Source: Nonomuraea endophytica
GTDB taxonomy: Bacteria > Actinomycetota > Actinomycetes > Streptosporangiales > Streptosporangiaceae
Assembly (NCBI RefSeq): GCF_014203235.1
Contig: NZ_JACHIN010000004.1
Span: 592,817-656,816 of the forward strand
Length of the DNA: 64,000 nucleotides
Reading direction: 5' to 3'
Part shown: one piece after another, positions 35,012 to 43,028 of the stretch
Numbering within the stretch: the first letter of the stretch is position 1
Layout of the letters: each line of letters starts with the position of its first letter
Translations under genes and position numbers: made by a program
The notes under the pieces: generated by a model
Told to the model about the DNA's origin: nothing
Database searches by the model: none
Seen by the model: the letters and a program-made list of their open reading frames with translations, nothing else

Positions 35012-35820
35012 ACGACGTCCGTGCCGAGGATCTTGTACGCCAGCAGCGCCAGCGCGAAGGCGGCGAACGAGCCGAGGAGCAGGTAGTCGGCGCGGTCGAA
35101 GGCCAGCTCGCGCATCCACGTGCGGTGCTTGGCGCCGAAGCCGCGCAGGTCCATGGCGTTCGAGGTGTCCTCCGCGTCGATGAGCGAGTTCACGGTCAGG
35201 GGGATCACGACCGGTTTGAGGGATATTAGCCGCTTTATCGGATTATTCGTGCGCGGGTGGGTGTAGCCGCGTACCCGCTGAGCGTCGATGATCTGCTGCA
35301 TGGTCGCCGCCGTGGACGGCAGGAACCGGAACGTCAGGTCCACCCCGAACGCCAGCCGCTGCGAGACCCGCAGCCGGGCGAAGCTGACCCCGAGATCGCC
35401 CGGCGCGATGCAGAACGCCACCGGAAAGCCCACCATGGCCATCGCCACGAACCTGATCAGAAGCGTCATCGAGTACGACAGCGTCGCCAGGCTGACCGGA
35501 TTCCCGGTGATCGGCATGTCGAACAACGGCGGCGCCAGCTTGGTCGCCTCGATCTGCAGGGCATTGGTGAAGACGCTGTTGACGAGCACGGTCAGCGTCA
35601 TCAGCGTCAGGACGAGGGCCCAGTTGGCCCTGACCGCGTGCCACGGGATGCCCGCCGCACTGTAGTAGGCCAGGGCCACGAGGGCACAGACCAGCATGAG
35701 GCGCAGGTCGCTCACGCGCGCCACCGCCACGAGGAAGCAGACCGGGACCAGCAGGAGCACGCGCGGGTCCCGCCGGCCCAGGAAGGACTCGCCTCCCAGA
35801 TACCGTGGCGTGACGTCCAC
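34999..35820 (-). CDS. ecfT: ECF transporter transmembrane subunit EcfT
   Basis: This 273-residue protein is the scaffold that couples the ATPases to the substrate-binding S component of an energy-coupling-factor importer. It has about five helices and the two cytoplasmic coupling motifs: AQRVRGYT and AMDLRGFGA, which contain the ARG-like signatures that contact the ATPases. It lies directly after the S-component gene (4 bases) and overlaps the deaminase gene, so the whole importer and the enzyme are co-expressed. Length and topology are normal for EcfT/CbiQ proteins. Confidence 0.88.
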   Translation of the reverse strand: MDVTPRYLGGESFLGRRDPRVLLLVPVCFLVAVARVSDLRLMLVCALVALAYYSAAGIPWHAVRANWALVLTLMTLTVLVNSVFTNALQIEATKLAPPLFDMPITGNPVSLATLSYSMTLLIRFVAMAMVGFPVAFCIAPGDLGVSFARLRVSQRLAFGVDLTFRFLPSTAATMQQIIDAQRVRGYTHPRTNNPIKRLISLKPVVIPLTVNSLIDAEDTSNAMDLRGFGAKHRTWMRELAFDRADYLLLGSFAAFALALLAYKILGTDVVWVP

Positions 35821-35824
35821 GCGG

Positions 35825-36403
35825 TTACCTGCCCATGCGCTTGGAGATCGGTTCCCAGATCGCGTCGAGCGCGGGCACCAGAATGAGGGCGACCAGCGTG
35901 TTGCTGAGCAGCAGCGGGCCGAAGGCGAAGGAGGCCCAGCCGCCGAACGTGAGGTCCTGCAGCCACATGTCGGTGAAGGTCGTGGCGAACCCGATGAGCA
36001 TCGAGACCCACGCGATGGCGCCCACCAGGACCAGGCGCAGCATCTCCTTGGACGCGCCGACGCGCGCCACGATCAGCGCGAACAGGATGCCGGCCAGCAG
36101 TCCGGTCAGCGCGTTGGCCAGGCTCCAGTTCCAGTAGAACAGCGCGCCGTAACCCTTGATCTGGTCGATGACCATGTTGCCGACCAGGCCGGTGAAGAAT
36201 CCGGCGATCGGGCCGAACCGCATGCCGATGAACGGCACGAGCGCGAAGGCGGGGCGGATGTCGACGTTCTGGGTGCCCGGAATGGTGAAGCTGATCAGGC
36301 CGAGCACGGCGTACAGGGCGGCGCCGACGGCGGCGAAGACGACCACGCGGGAGTTGATCTCCCACAGCGAGGTGCGGACGGGTAAGGCGTCGGGGGATGT
36401 CAT
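35825..36403 (-). CDS. ECF transporter substrate-binding (S) component
   Basis: This is a 192-residue integral membrane protein with five or six helices, the size of an S component. It reads VVVFAAVGAALYAVLGLISF, then DIRPAFALVPFIGMRFGPIAGFFTGLVGN, which is the usual helix 2-3 region. It binds the substrate directly; which one is not readable from sequence, but the enzyme neighbours suggest a nucleoside-like compound. The ATG at 36403 overlaps the ATPase stop by 4 bp, with AAGGA about ten bases upstream. Three extra AAAGGAGCGATG repeats lie 45-85 bases upstream inside the ATPase gene. Confidence 0.85.
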   Translation of the reverse strand: MTSPDALPVRTSLWEINSRVVVFAAVGAALYAVLGLISFTIPGTQNVDIRPAFALVPFIGMRFGPIAGFFTGLVGNMVIDQIKGYGALFYWNWSLANALTGLLAGILFALIVARVGASKEMLRLVLVGAIAWVSMLIGFATTFTDMWLQDLTFGGWASFAFGPLLLSNTLVALILVPALDAIWEPISKRMGR

Positions 36404-38034
36404 GGCAGGTGAGTCCTTCCAGATCTGGCCAGCTCGAACGGGTGCGGTATCGCTCCTTTCATCGCTCCTTTCGCCATCGCTCCTTTCCCGGGTAGCAGGT
36501 CGCGGATGGCGCGGACCAGGCTGGTCTCGCGCAGGCCGCTGCCGGTCCACAACCGCTCGTCGTGGGCCAGTTCGGCCGGTGAGGCGTCGGCGACGACCCG
36601 GCCGCCGTCCACGATGACGATGCGGTCGGCGCGGGTGATCGCGAGGTCCACGTCGTGGGTGATGAAGTAGACGCTCTGGATGCCGGCGAGCACGCGGTCC
36701 ATGAACGTGGTCGTGGTGCGCAGGTCCTGCCCGGCGGTCGGCTCGTCGAGCACGAGCGTCCTGGGGCGCATGGCCAGCGCGAGCGCCACGGTCAGGCGGC
36801 GCTGCTGGCCGTGCGAGAGCGTGTGCGGCGGGCGGGACATGATGCCGGGCTCGCGGTCGAGCAGCATGGTGGCCAGCGCCTCGCGGGAGACCTCGGCGAT
36901 CTGCTCGGGGCTCTGCCCGAGGTTGCGGGGGCCGAAGGCCAGCTCCTCCTCGACGGTGGCGGAGAAGAGCGCCTGGCCGGGGTTCTGGAAGACGTAGCCG
37001 AAGGTCGTGGCGAGGCTGAGCGTGTCGCGTTCGCCTATGGGCTCGCCGTCCACGAGGATCTCGCCGCTGGTGGGTTCGAGCAGGCGTACGGCCGCGCGCA
37101 GCAGGGTCGACTTGCCGGCGCCGTTGCGGCCGAGGACGGCGACCCGCTCGTCGGCCTTCAGGTCGAGGTCGGTGTCGTGCAGGACGGTGCGGGAGCCGTA
37201 CCCGAGCGAGACGTTCTTGTAGGCGAGGCGGGAGGGGCCGGTGCGGGCCGGGCGCGACGGCTCGGGGAGGCTGGGCAGTTCGGCGGCGCGGGCGACGAGG
37301 GTCTCGAAGGGGAGCTTGACGTGCGCCACCGGTGCCTGACCCAGGAATCCGGAAATGTCGCCCGAGTAGCGGGTGCGGCCCTCTTCCATGTAGAGGGCCT
37401 TGGCCGGGCTGAACTCCAGCAGTTCCTCCACCCGGTGCTCCACCACCACGGCCGCGCCGCCGTCGTCGACGAAGCGGCGTAACGCGCCCAGCAGGCGGCG
37501 GCCCGCGTCCGGGTCCAGATTGGCCAGGGGCTCGTCCACGACCACGACGTCCGGGCGCATCACCAGCACGCCCGCGAACGCCACCATCTGCAGCTCGCCG
37601 CCGCTCAGCTCGTGGGTGGGCCGGGCCAGCAGGTGGGCGATGCCGACGCGGCCGGCCACCTCGTCGATCCTGGCGCGGATCTCGGCGCGGGGCAGGCCGA
37701 GGTTCTCCGGGCCGAAGGCCAGTTCGGTGGCGACCGTGGTGCCGACGATCTGCTTGGCGGGGTCCTGCAGCAGCGTGCCGACCACGGTGGAAAGCTGCCG
37801 GATCGACTGCTCCAGGGCGGGCCGGCCGCCGATCTCCACCCGCCCGGTGACCTCGGCGCGGTAGGCGTGCGGCACCAGCCCGTTGAGCAGCCGCAGCAGC
37901 GTGCTCTTGCCGCACCCTGACGGCCCGGCGACCAGCACGAAGTCGCCGCGCTCCACGGCCAGGTCCACGCCGTGCAGCACCTGCTGGCCGGTCGAGCGGT
38001 ACCGGACGGTGGCGTCGCGGACGTCGACGATCAC
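36400..38034 (-). CDS. ecfA: ECF transporter double ATPase (fused EcfA-EcfA')
   Basis: Two ABC ATPase domains are fused in one 544-residue chain. Domain 1 has Walker A GPSGCGKST, signature LSGGELQ and Walker B VVVVDEPLANLD. Domain 2 has GRNGAGKST, LSHGQQRR and TLVLDEPTAGQD. The fusion replaces the separate EcfA1/EcfA2 pair and powers import through EcfT and the S component. The C-terminus carries a small repeat (KGAMAKGAMKGAI) encoded by three copies of a ribosome-binding-site-like unit. The gene overlaps both the upstream adenosylhomocysteinase homologue (4 bp) and the downstream S gene (4 bp). Confidence 0.92.
   Translation of the reverse strand: MIVDVRDATVRYRSTGQQVLHGVDLAVERGDFVLVAGPSGCGKSTLLRLLNGLVPHAYRAEVTGRVEIGGRPALEQSIRQLSTVVGTLLQDPAKQIVGTTVATELAFGPENLGLPRAEIRARIDEVAGRVGIAHLLARPTHELSGGELQMVAFAGVLVMRPDVVVVDEPLANLDPDAGRRLLGALRRFVDDGGAAVVVEHRVEELLEFSPAKALYMEEGRTRYSGDISGFLGQAPVAHVKLPFETLVARAAELPSLPEPSRPARTGPSRLAYKNVSLGYGSRTVLHDTDLDLKADERVAVLGRNGAGKSTLLRAAVRLLEPTSGEILVDGEPIGERDTLSLATTFGYVFQNPGQALFSATVEEELAFGPRNLGQSPEQIAEVSREALATMLLDREPGIMSRPPHTLSHGQQRRLTVALALAMRPRTLVLDEPTAGQDLRTTTTFMDRVLAGIQSVYFITHDVDLAITRADRIVIVDGGRVVADASPAELAHDERLWTGSGLRETSLVRAIRDLLPGKGAMAKGAMKGAIPHPFELARSGRTHLP
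36448..36487 (-). repeat. Three AAAGGAGCGATG units at the 3' end of the ATPase gene
   Basis: Minus strand, copies at 36475-36487, 36460-36472 and 36448-36460 (the last ends ATA). Each joins a Shine-Dalgarno-like AAAGGAG to an ATG or near-ATG. The ATGs are in frame with the ATPase itself. They lie 45-85 bases before the S-component start. Confidence 0.9.
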
Positions 38035-39215
38035 AGTCCACGGTCCAGGAACGCGCGCTGCCGATCGGTCGCCCGGTCAAGCCGTACGCCCAGCGCGTCC
38101 AGTTTCAGCCTGGCCACCCGCTCGTCCAGTTCGTCGGGCAGGAGGTGCACGCCCGGCGGCAGCCGCCGCCCGAGCAGGTGACCGACGGCCAGCGCCTGCA
38201 GCGACAGGGACAGGTCCATGATCTCGATCGGGTTGCCCTCGGCGGCGGCGCAGTTGACGCACTCGCCCTCGGCCAGCAGGTACCAGCCGCCGTGGTCGGT
38301 GACGCCGGGGCGGACCGGGCGGCCGCCCGGCGTCCGTTCCACCTCGTCCTCCACTCCCCCGGCCACCGCCACGAACGCGCCCGGCTTCAGCGCGGCCAGA
38401 TGCCCGGCCGTGATCGTGCCGGCGACGCCGGTGGCGCTGAACAGCAGGTCCGCCTCCGGGCAGGCGTCGATCAGCGGGAGCACGCGCAGGCCGTCGTGGT
38501 GGGCGCGCAGCGCGGCGAACGGGTCCACCTCGCTGACCACGACCTGCGCGCCCAGGGCCGCGGCGTAGCGGGCCACGCCCTGGCCCACGTGCCCGTATCC
38601 GGCGACCACGCAGGTCAGCCCGTCGAGCTCCAGTCCGCTGAGGTCCAGCGCGGCCATGACGCACGACTGCCCGGTGCCGTGCACGTTGTCGAACAGGACC
38701 TTGCAGCGGGCGTCGTTGACCGCGAGGACCGGCACCCGCAAGGTGCCGTCAGCGGCCATGACGCGCAGCGGACGCAGCCCGCTCGTCGTCTCCTCTGCGG
38801 CGCCCCTGAGCGGGCCGAGCCGGTCCTCGGCATGGGCCAGCCTGATCACCCGGGAGCCGTCGTCGACCAGCGCGTCCAGCCCGGCGTCGAGCAGCCGGCG
38901 GGCCAGGTCGTCGTCCTCGGCGCGCGTCGTGCCCGACCTGGCCAGCACCGATACGCCCGCGTGCGCCAGGGCGGCGGCCACGTCGTCGGAGGTCTCCCTG
39001 CCGGGGCAGTGCACGATCACCTCGGCCCCGGCGTCGCGCAGCGCGAGGGCCAGGTTGGCGGTCTTGGGCTCCAGGACGAGCACCAGGCCGACCCGCCAGC
39101 CGTCCAGGTCGAGCTCTTCCGACAGCGCGCCGAGCACCGGCATGAAGCGCCGTGCCCAGGCGATCCGGTCGGCTCCGCCGGGCCAGAGCCCGGGGTCGGC
39201 GATCTCGGTCAGCAC
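38031..39215 (-). CDS. S-adenosylhomocysteine hydrolase homologue, divergent
   Basis: This is a 394-residue NAD-type hydrolase of the adenosylhomocysteinase family. It keeps EETTSGLRPL, NDARCKVLFDNVHGTGQS (the catalytic Lys and Asp) and the NAD fold GYGHVGQGVARYAAALGA, and ends with LKLDALGVRLDRATDRQRAFL. It resembles the archaeal/thermophile type (GTGQS). Where that type has the catalytic His of MHLEAKT, this protein reads VLEPKT with Val47, so the acid/base His is missing. Its substrate may therefore be altered, for example a deaminated product of the nearby deaminase. GTG start, overlapping the small upstream gene by 7 bp and the ATPase gene by 4 bp. Confidence 0.78.
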   Translation of the reverse strand: MLTEIADPGLWPGGADRIAWARRFMPVLGALSEELDLDGWRVGLVLVLEPKTANLALALRDAGAEVIVHCPGRETSDDVAAALAHAGVSVLARSGTTRAEDDDLARRLLDAGLDALVDDGSRVIRLAHAEDRLGPLRGAAEETTSGLRPLRVMAADGTLRVPVLAVNDARCKVLFDNVHGTGQSCVMAALDLSGLELDGLTCVVAGYGHVGQGVARYAAALGAQVVVSEVDPFAALRAHHDGLRVLPLIDACPEADLLFSATGVAGTITAGHLAALKPGAFVAVAGGVEDEVERTPGGRPVRPGVTDHGGWYLLAEGECVNCAAAEGNPIEIMDLSLSLQALAVGHLLGRRLPPGVHLLPDELDERVARLKLDALGVRLDRATDRQRAFLDRGL

Positions 39216-39544
39216 GGGACGCTCACGACGTACACGTCGGCGTCGCCGCCGCCCAGGTTGACGCGGAGCACGTCCTGCCTGGCCTCTGTCACGCCGAGGA
39301 CGCCGCAGCGCACGCTGCCCACGATCACGGCGCCCGGCTTCACCGCGAGGGGCTGCACACCGTCGCCGAAGACGAGGTCGGCCTCCTCCACGGGGCTGCC
39401 GGGGTGGGCGCCCATCGCGCGCAGCCGCGCGGCCAGGCCCGGCGGCGCGTCGCCGACGATCGCCACGCGTTTGCCGGCCATGAGCAGGTTCGTGCGGCGC
39501 AGGACGGCCTGGATGAGCCCCTGCGCGCTGAGGAGCCGGGTCAA
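39209..39544 (-). CDS. Small Rossmann-like protein related to the NAD domain of SAH hydrolase
   Basis: This protein has 111 residues: AQGLIQAVLRRTNLLMAGKRVAIVGDAPPGLAARLRAMGA, then two further strands ending VYVVSVPC. The first part copies the helix-strand-helix that begins the NAD-binding domain of adenosylhomocysteinases, but the glycine motif is GDAPPG rather than GxGxxG, so NAD binding is doubtful. I chose TTG at 39544 because GGAAGGA lies about eight bases before it and it is the start that excludes the P450 gene's tail. It overlaps the SAH-hydrolase homologue and probably partners it. Family not otherwise recognised. Confidence 0.6.
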   Translation of the reverse strand: MTRLLSAQGLIQAVLRRTNLLMAGKRVAIVGDAPPGLAARLRAMGAHPGSPVEEADLVFGDGVQPLAVKPGAVIVGSVRCGVLGVTEARQDVLRVNLGGGDADVYVVSVPC

Positions 39545-39579
39545 GGGCGTCCTTCCGATCTTCGCGGGATCCGATTGAA

Positions 39580-40929
39580 TTAGACCACTTTGTACAGTCT
39601 CATCGGAATCCCATCGCGTGGCCGGAGTGTGACCGTCGCCTCCGCCCGCACCTCCGCGCCCTCCTCCATCTCCAGCCGGAAGCGCTGCACCAGCATGGCG
39701 ATGATCAGCGTTGCCTCCATCACCGCGAACCCGGCGCCCACGCAGATCCGCCGCCCGGCGCCGAACGGCAGGTAGCTGAAGCGGCGCGGCGCCGCTCCGG
39801 GCAGGAAACGTTCCGGGTCGAACCTGTCCGGATCCGGCCAGGCGCCCGGGTCCCGGTGCGCCAGGTAGACCGGGATGACCACGTTCGTGCCCGCGGGCAC
39901 CGGCACGTCGCCGAGGCGGTCGTCGGCCACCGCCGTACGCACGATCGACCAGGCCGGCGGATAGAGGCGTAAGGCCTCCTGGAAGGCGGCGGCGGTGTAG
40001 ACGAGCCGGTCGGCGTCCTCGGCGGTCGGCACCCGGCCGTCGAGCACCTCCGCCACCTCGTTCTCGACGCGGGCGCGCGCCTCGGGGTGCAGGGCGAGCA
40101 GGTGCCAGAACCAGGCCAGGCCGTTGGCGGTGGTCTCGTGCCCGGCCAGCAGGAAGGTCATCACCTCGTCGCGGACCTGCCTGCGGTCCATGGGCGCCGC
40201 GAGCAGCAGGCCGAGCAGGTCGTCGGTGCCGCCGGGGTGCGCCGCGACGACCGACTCCACGACCTCGTCGGTGGTGGTCAGGACCTCGTGCAGGCCCCGG
40301 ATGCCGGGGATCCACTTGGGCGCCCGCCGTACGACGGTGTGGGCGGCGTCCACCAGCCACGGCGGCGTGCGGAAGAGCAACTGCAGGCGGGTCGCGCGCA
40401 CCCCCACCCGCAGGCCGGAGGTGAGGACGGGCCCCAGCCGCGCGGCCTGCTCCGACAGGCCGGAGCCGAACAGCGCCCGGCCGACCACGTCGAGCGTGAG
40501 CCGGTTCATGGCGGTGGCGGCGTCCACCCGGGCGCCGTCCGGCAGTTGCTCCCATTCCTTGGCGAAGTCCGCGATCGCCTCGGTCATGTGCTCGGCGAAG
40601 CGGCCCAGGTGGCGTTTGGCGAACATCGGCTGGATGAGCCGGCGCTGGGCGCTCCACCGCTCGCCCTCGCTGGTCAGCAGGCCGTCGCCGGTGACGACGG
40701 CGAGCAGCCGGTACTGCGCGGACTTGGCGTAGAGGTGCTGGTGGGTGACGAAGACCCGCTCGACGTGCTCGGGCGCCCACACGACGACGTAGCCGCCGCG
40801 CCTGCTCGTCCGCACCTGTACGGCTCCCGCCGACCTGTCGGCGATCATGTCGAAGCGATCGAGCACATCCTGGAAGGTGTAAAGCGCCCGCAACCGGTTC
40901 CGCAGGCTGATCCGCACGACCTCCGGCAT
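39580..40929 (-). CDS. Cytochrome P450
   Basis: This is an intact P450 monooxygenase, 449 residues. The I-helix oxygen site is LLAGHETTANG, the ExxR motif is EALRLYPP, and the heme loop is PFGAGRRICVGAGFA with the Cys ligand. It is soluble (no signal or anchor), like most actinomycete P450s, and most like the CYP102-type or fatty-acid/steroid-hydroxylating families in overall layout, though I do not assign a family. No ferredoxin gene is adjacent. The ATG at 40929 gives MPEVVRISLRNRLRAL. It ends 35 bases before the small Rossmann-like gene, so it may lead that operon. ATCCAAT-like repeats lie upstream (40946-40980). Confidence 0.92.
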   Translation of the reverse strand: MPEVVRISLRNRLRALYTFQDVLDRFDMIADRSAGAVQVRTSRRGGYVVVWAPEHVERVFVTHQHLYAKSAQYRLLAVVTGDGLLTSEGERWSAQRRLIQPMFAKRHLGRFAEHMTEAIADFAKEWEQLPDGARVDAATAMNRLTLDVVGRALFGSGLSEQAARLGPVLTSGLRVGVRATRLQLLFRTPPWLVDAAHTVVRRAPKWIPGIRGLHEVLTTTDEVVESVVAAHPGGTDDLLGLLLAAPMDRRQVRDEVMTFLLAGHETTANGLAWFWHLLALHPEARARVENEVAEVLDGRVPTAEDADRLVYTAAAFQEALRLYPPAWSIVRTAVADDRLGDVPVPAGTNVVIPVYLAHRDPGAWPDPDRFDPERFLPGAAPRRFSYLPFGAGRRICVGAGFAVMEATLIIAMLVQRFRLEMEEGAEVRAEATVTLRPRDGIPMRLYKVV

Positions 40930-41008
40930 CTCACACCCCACTATTAGGCATTTGATCCAATAGGCAGTGAATCCAATTAAGGGGGCGCCGGGCGGTCCGG
41001 TCAAGGCA

Positions 41009-41449
41009 TCAGGGCACTTCGTGCAGCAGGCCCCCGCCGTCCACCTGCACCTTCGCGTTCGGGCCGCCCTCGCCGCAGTCGGGCCCGTTGGGGAAGCGCC
41101 CGCGTGGCGTGACCTGGATGTCCTGCTCGACCAGTGGTTTGCCAGCGGTGTCGGTCAGCTTCAGCGAGACCTCGGCCGGCTCCTTGCGCAGCCCTTCCAC
41201 GTTGCCGAAGCCGTACCGGCCGCCGCCCTGGTCGGCCCGGAAGAGCTCCAGCCTCGCCGGCTTGCACGTTCCCGCCTGGCACACCTCCATCTCGGCCGCC
41301 GCCACCCGGTCGGAGATCGGCGGAGCCACGTCCACCTGGATGCCCACGGGCGTACCGATGAGCGTGCACATCCGGTCGCTCTGGCAGGCGGCGAGCGGGA
41401 GGGCGGCGAGAAGCACGCACGCGCCCTTGAGCGCGAGAAGGCGGTTCAT
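41009..41449 (-). CDS. Secreted lipoprotein of unknown function
   Basis: This 146-residue protein starts MNRLLALKGACVLLAALPLAAC, a lipoprotein signal with lipobox LAAC, so it is anchored on the outer face of the membrane. The mature part is a beta-rich domain with several Cys (RMCTLIG, EVCQAGTCKPA, GPDCGEGGP) that could form disulfides. I do not recognise a family. It lies 31 bases after the MFS transporter stop, so the two are probably co-transcribed. The start at 41449 is preferred over a Met six codons upstream because it gives a clean signal peptide. Confidence 0.75.
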   Translation of the reverse strand: MNRLLALKGACVLLAALPLAACQSDRMCTLIGTPVGIQVDVAPPISDRVAAAEMEVCQAGTCKPARLELFRADQGGGRYGFGNVEGLRKEPAEVSLKLTDTAGKPLVEQDIQVTPRGRFPNGPDCGEGGPNAKVQVDGGGLLHEVP

Positions 41450-41480
41450 ATCCTGACGACGGCCCATTACCGCGACCGGT

Positions 41481-42959
41481 TCACTGCTCCTCGCTCCTGA
41501 GTCGCCGCGCCTTGGCCTCGATCGAGCTCAGCGGCTCGGCGATGCTCTCCAGCGTGGCGCGTTCGGCCTTCACCCCGAAGCGCAGCTCCACCAGGCCCGC
41601 GAAGATCATCATCCCGGCGGCGAAGAGGTAGCCGTAGAACAGCCGCGTCGGCTCCGGGTGGGCCTGGTCGCCGATGAGCGCGCCGAAGACGGTCGGCCCG
41701 AAGGAGCCCACGACCTGGCCCATCGCGAAGAACAGCGAGATCGCCTGGGCCCGCATCTCGATCGGGAAGATCTCACTGACGGTCAGGTACGCCGAACTGG
41801 CCGCGGCCGAGGCGATGAAGAAGATGATCGACCACATGATCGTCTGGGTGGTCGCGGTCAGCACGCCGCGCTCGAACAACCACCCGGTGAAGGCCAGCAG
41901 CGACCCCGAGACGATGTAGGTGCCGGAGATCATCTGCCGGCGCCCCACGGTGTCGAACAACCGGCCGAGCACGAGCGGGCCGAGCAGGTTGCCGAGGGCG
42001 AAGGCGAACATGTACTTGGGCACCTCGCCGGCCTCGACGTCGTAGAAATGGGTGAGCACCAGCGCGTACGTGAAGAAGATCGCGTTGTAGAGGAACGACT
42101 GGCAGATCATCAGCGTGGCGCTCAGGAACGAGCGCCCCGGATAGGTGCGGAACAACGTCCTGGCCACCTGGACCAGCGGCAGCTGCTTCTGCGGCACCAC
42201 CTCGATGGCGCTGCTGTCCGGCACCGACTCCAGGACGAGATTGTCCTCCCTCTCCACCTCCTTCTCGATCGCGGTGACCACCCGCTCCGCCTCGTCCTCG
42301 CGGCCGTGGGTCATCAGCCAGCGCGGGCTCTCCGGCAGGTGCCTGCGCAGGCCCCAGATGAAGATGCCCAGCACCGGGCCGATGAGGAAGCCGAGCCGCC
42401 ACGCCCAGTCGGGGTCGAGCGGGCCCGCCGGGTTGAGCAGGAAGAAGGTCGCCGAGGTGGCCAGCAGCGCGCCGAGCCAGTAGGTGCCGTTGATGGCCAG
42501 GTCCACGTGGCCCCGGTACTTGGAGGGGATCATCTCGTCGATCGCCGAGTTGACCGCCGCGTACTCGCCGCCGATGCCGGTGCCGGCGACGAAGCGCAGC
42601 ACGAGGAAGCTGCCGAGGTCCCAGGAGAAGGCGGTCAGGCCGCTGGCGATCAGGTAGACGGCCAGCGTGAGGATGAACAGCCTCCGCCTGCCCATCCGGT
42701 CGGACAGCCAGCCGAAGAACAGCGCGCCGACCACCTGGCCGATGAGGTAAACGGTCGCCGACAGACCCACCTCCGCCGAGGTCAGCCCCAGCGTGTCGGT
42801 GCGTTGCAGGAACGCGCCGACGTTGCTGACGATCGTGATCTCCAGCCCGTCCAGCACCCACGCGACGCCGAGCGCGATCACCAGCCGGGTGTGGAACGGC
42901 GACCAGGGCAGGCGGTCCATACGCGCGGGCACCAGGCTGCGGACGATTCCAGGACCCAT
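41481..42959 (-). CDS. MFS transporter (sugar/metabolite:H+ symporter type)
   Basis: This is a twelve-helix inner-membrane transporter, 492 residues. It shows the loop 2-3 signature GWLSDRMGRRRLF and its repeat RLFDTVGRRQM, and the sugar-porter-like HLPESPRWLMTHGRE before the long central loop. It resembles the metabolite:H+ symporter branch that carries sugars, aromatic acids or inositol. A C-terminal tail is charged (SIEAKARRLRSEEQ). An AAGGAG lies ten bases before the start. The substrate is not readable. A lipoprotein gene follows. Confidence 0.9.
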   Translation of the reverse strand: MGPGIVRSLVPARMDRLPWSPFHTRLVIALGVAWVLDGLEITIVSNVGAFLQRTDTLGLTSAEVGLSATVYLIGQVVGALFFGWLSDRMGRRRLFILTLAVYLIASGLTAFSWDLGSFLVLRFVAGTGIGGEYAAVNSAIDEMIPSKYRGHVDLAINGTYWLGALLATSATFFLLNPAGPLDPDWAWRLGFLIGPVLGIFIWGLRRHLPESPRWLMTHGREDEAERVVTAIEKEVEREDNLVLESVPDSSAIEVVPQKQLPLVQVARTLFRTYPGRSFLSATLMICQSFLYNAIFFTYALVLTHFYDVEAGEVPKYMFAFALGNLLGPLVLGRLFDTVGRRQMISGTYIVSGSLLAFTGWLFERGVLTATTQTIMWSIIFFIASAAASSAYLTVSEIFPIEMRAQAISLFFAMGQVVGSFGPTVFGALIGDQAHPEPTRLFYGYLFAAGMMIFAGLVELRFGVKAERATLESIAEPLSSIEAKARRLRSEEQ

Positions 42960-43028
42960 ACGACGATCACTCCTTGCTCAGGTCCGTATCACCCTAAGCA
43001 ACGAAGTGACCGCGTTACGTGATTGGGG

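Noticed and set aside
40946..40980. ATCCAAT-type repeats before the P450 gene as an operator
   Set aside because: Two partial copies only; too short and irregular to call a site.
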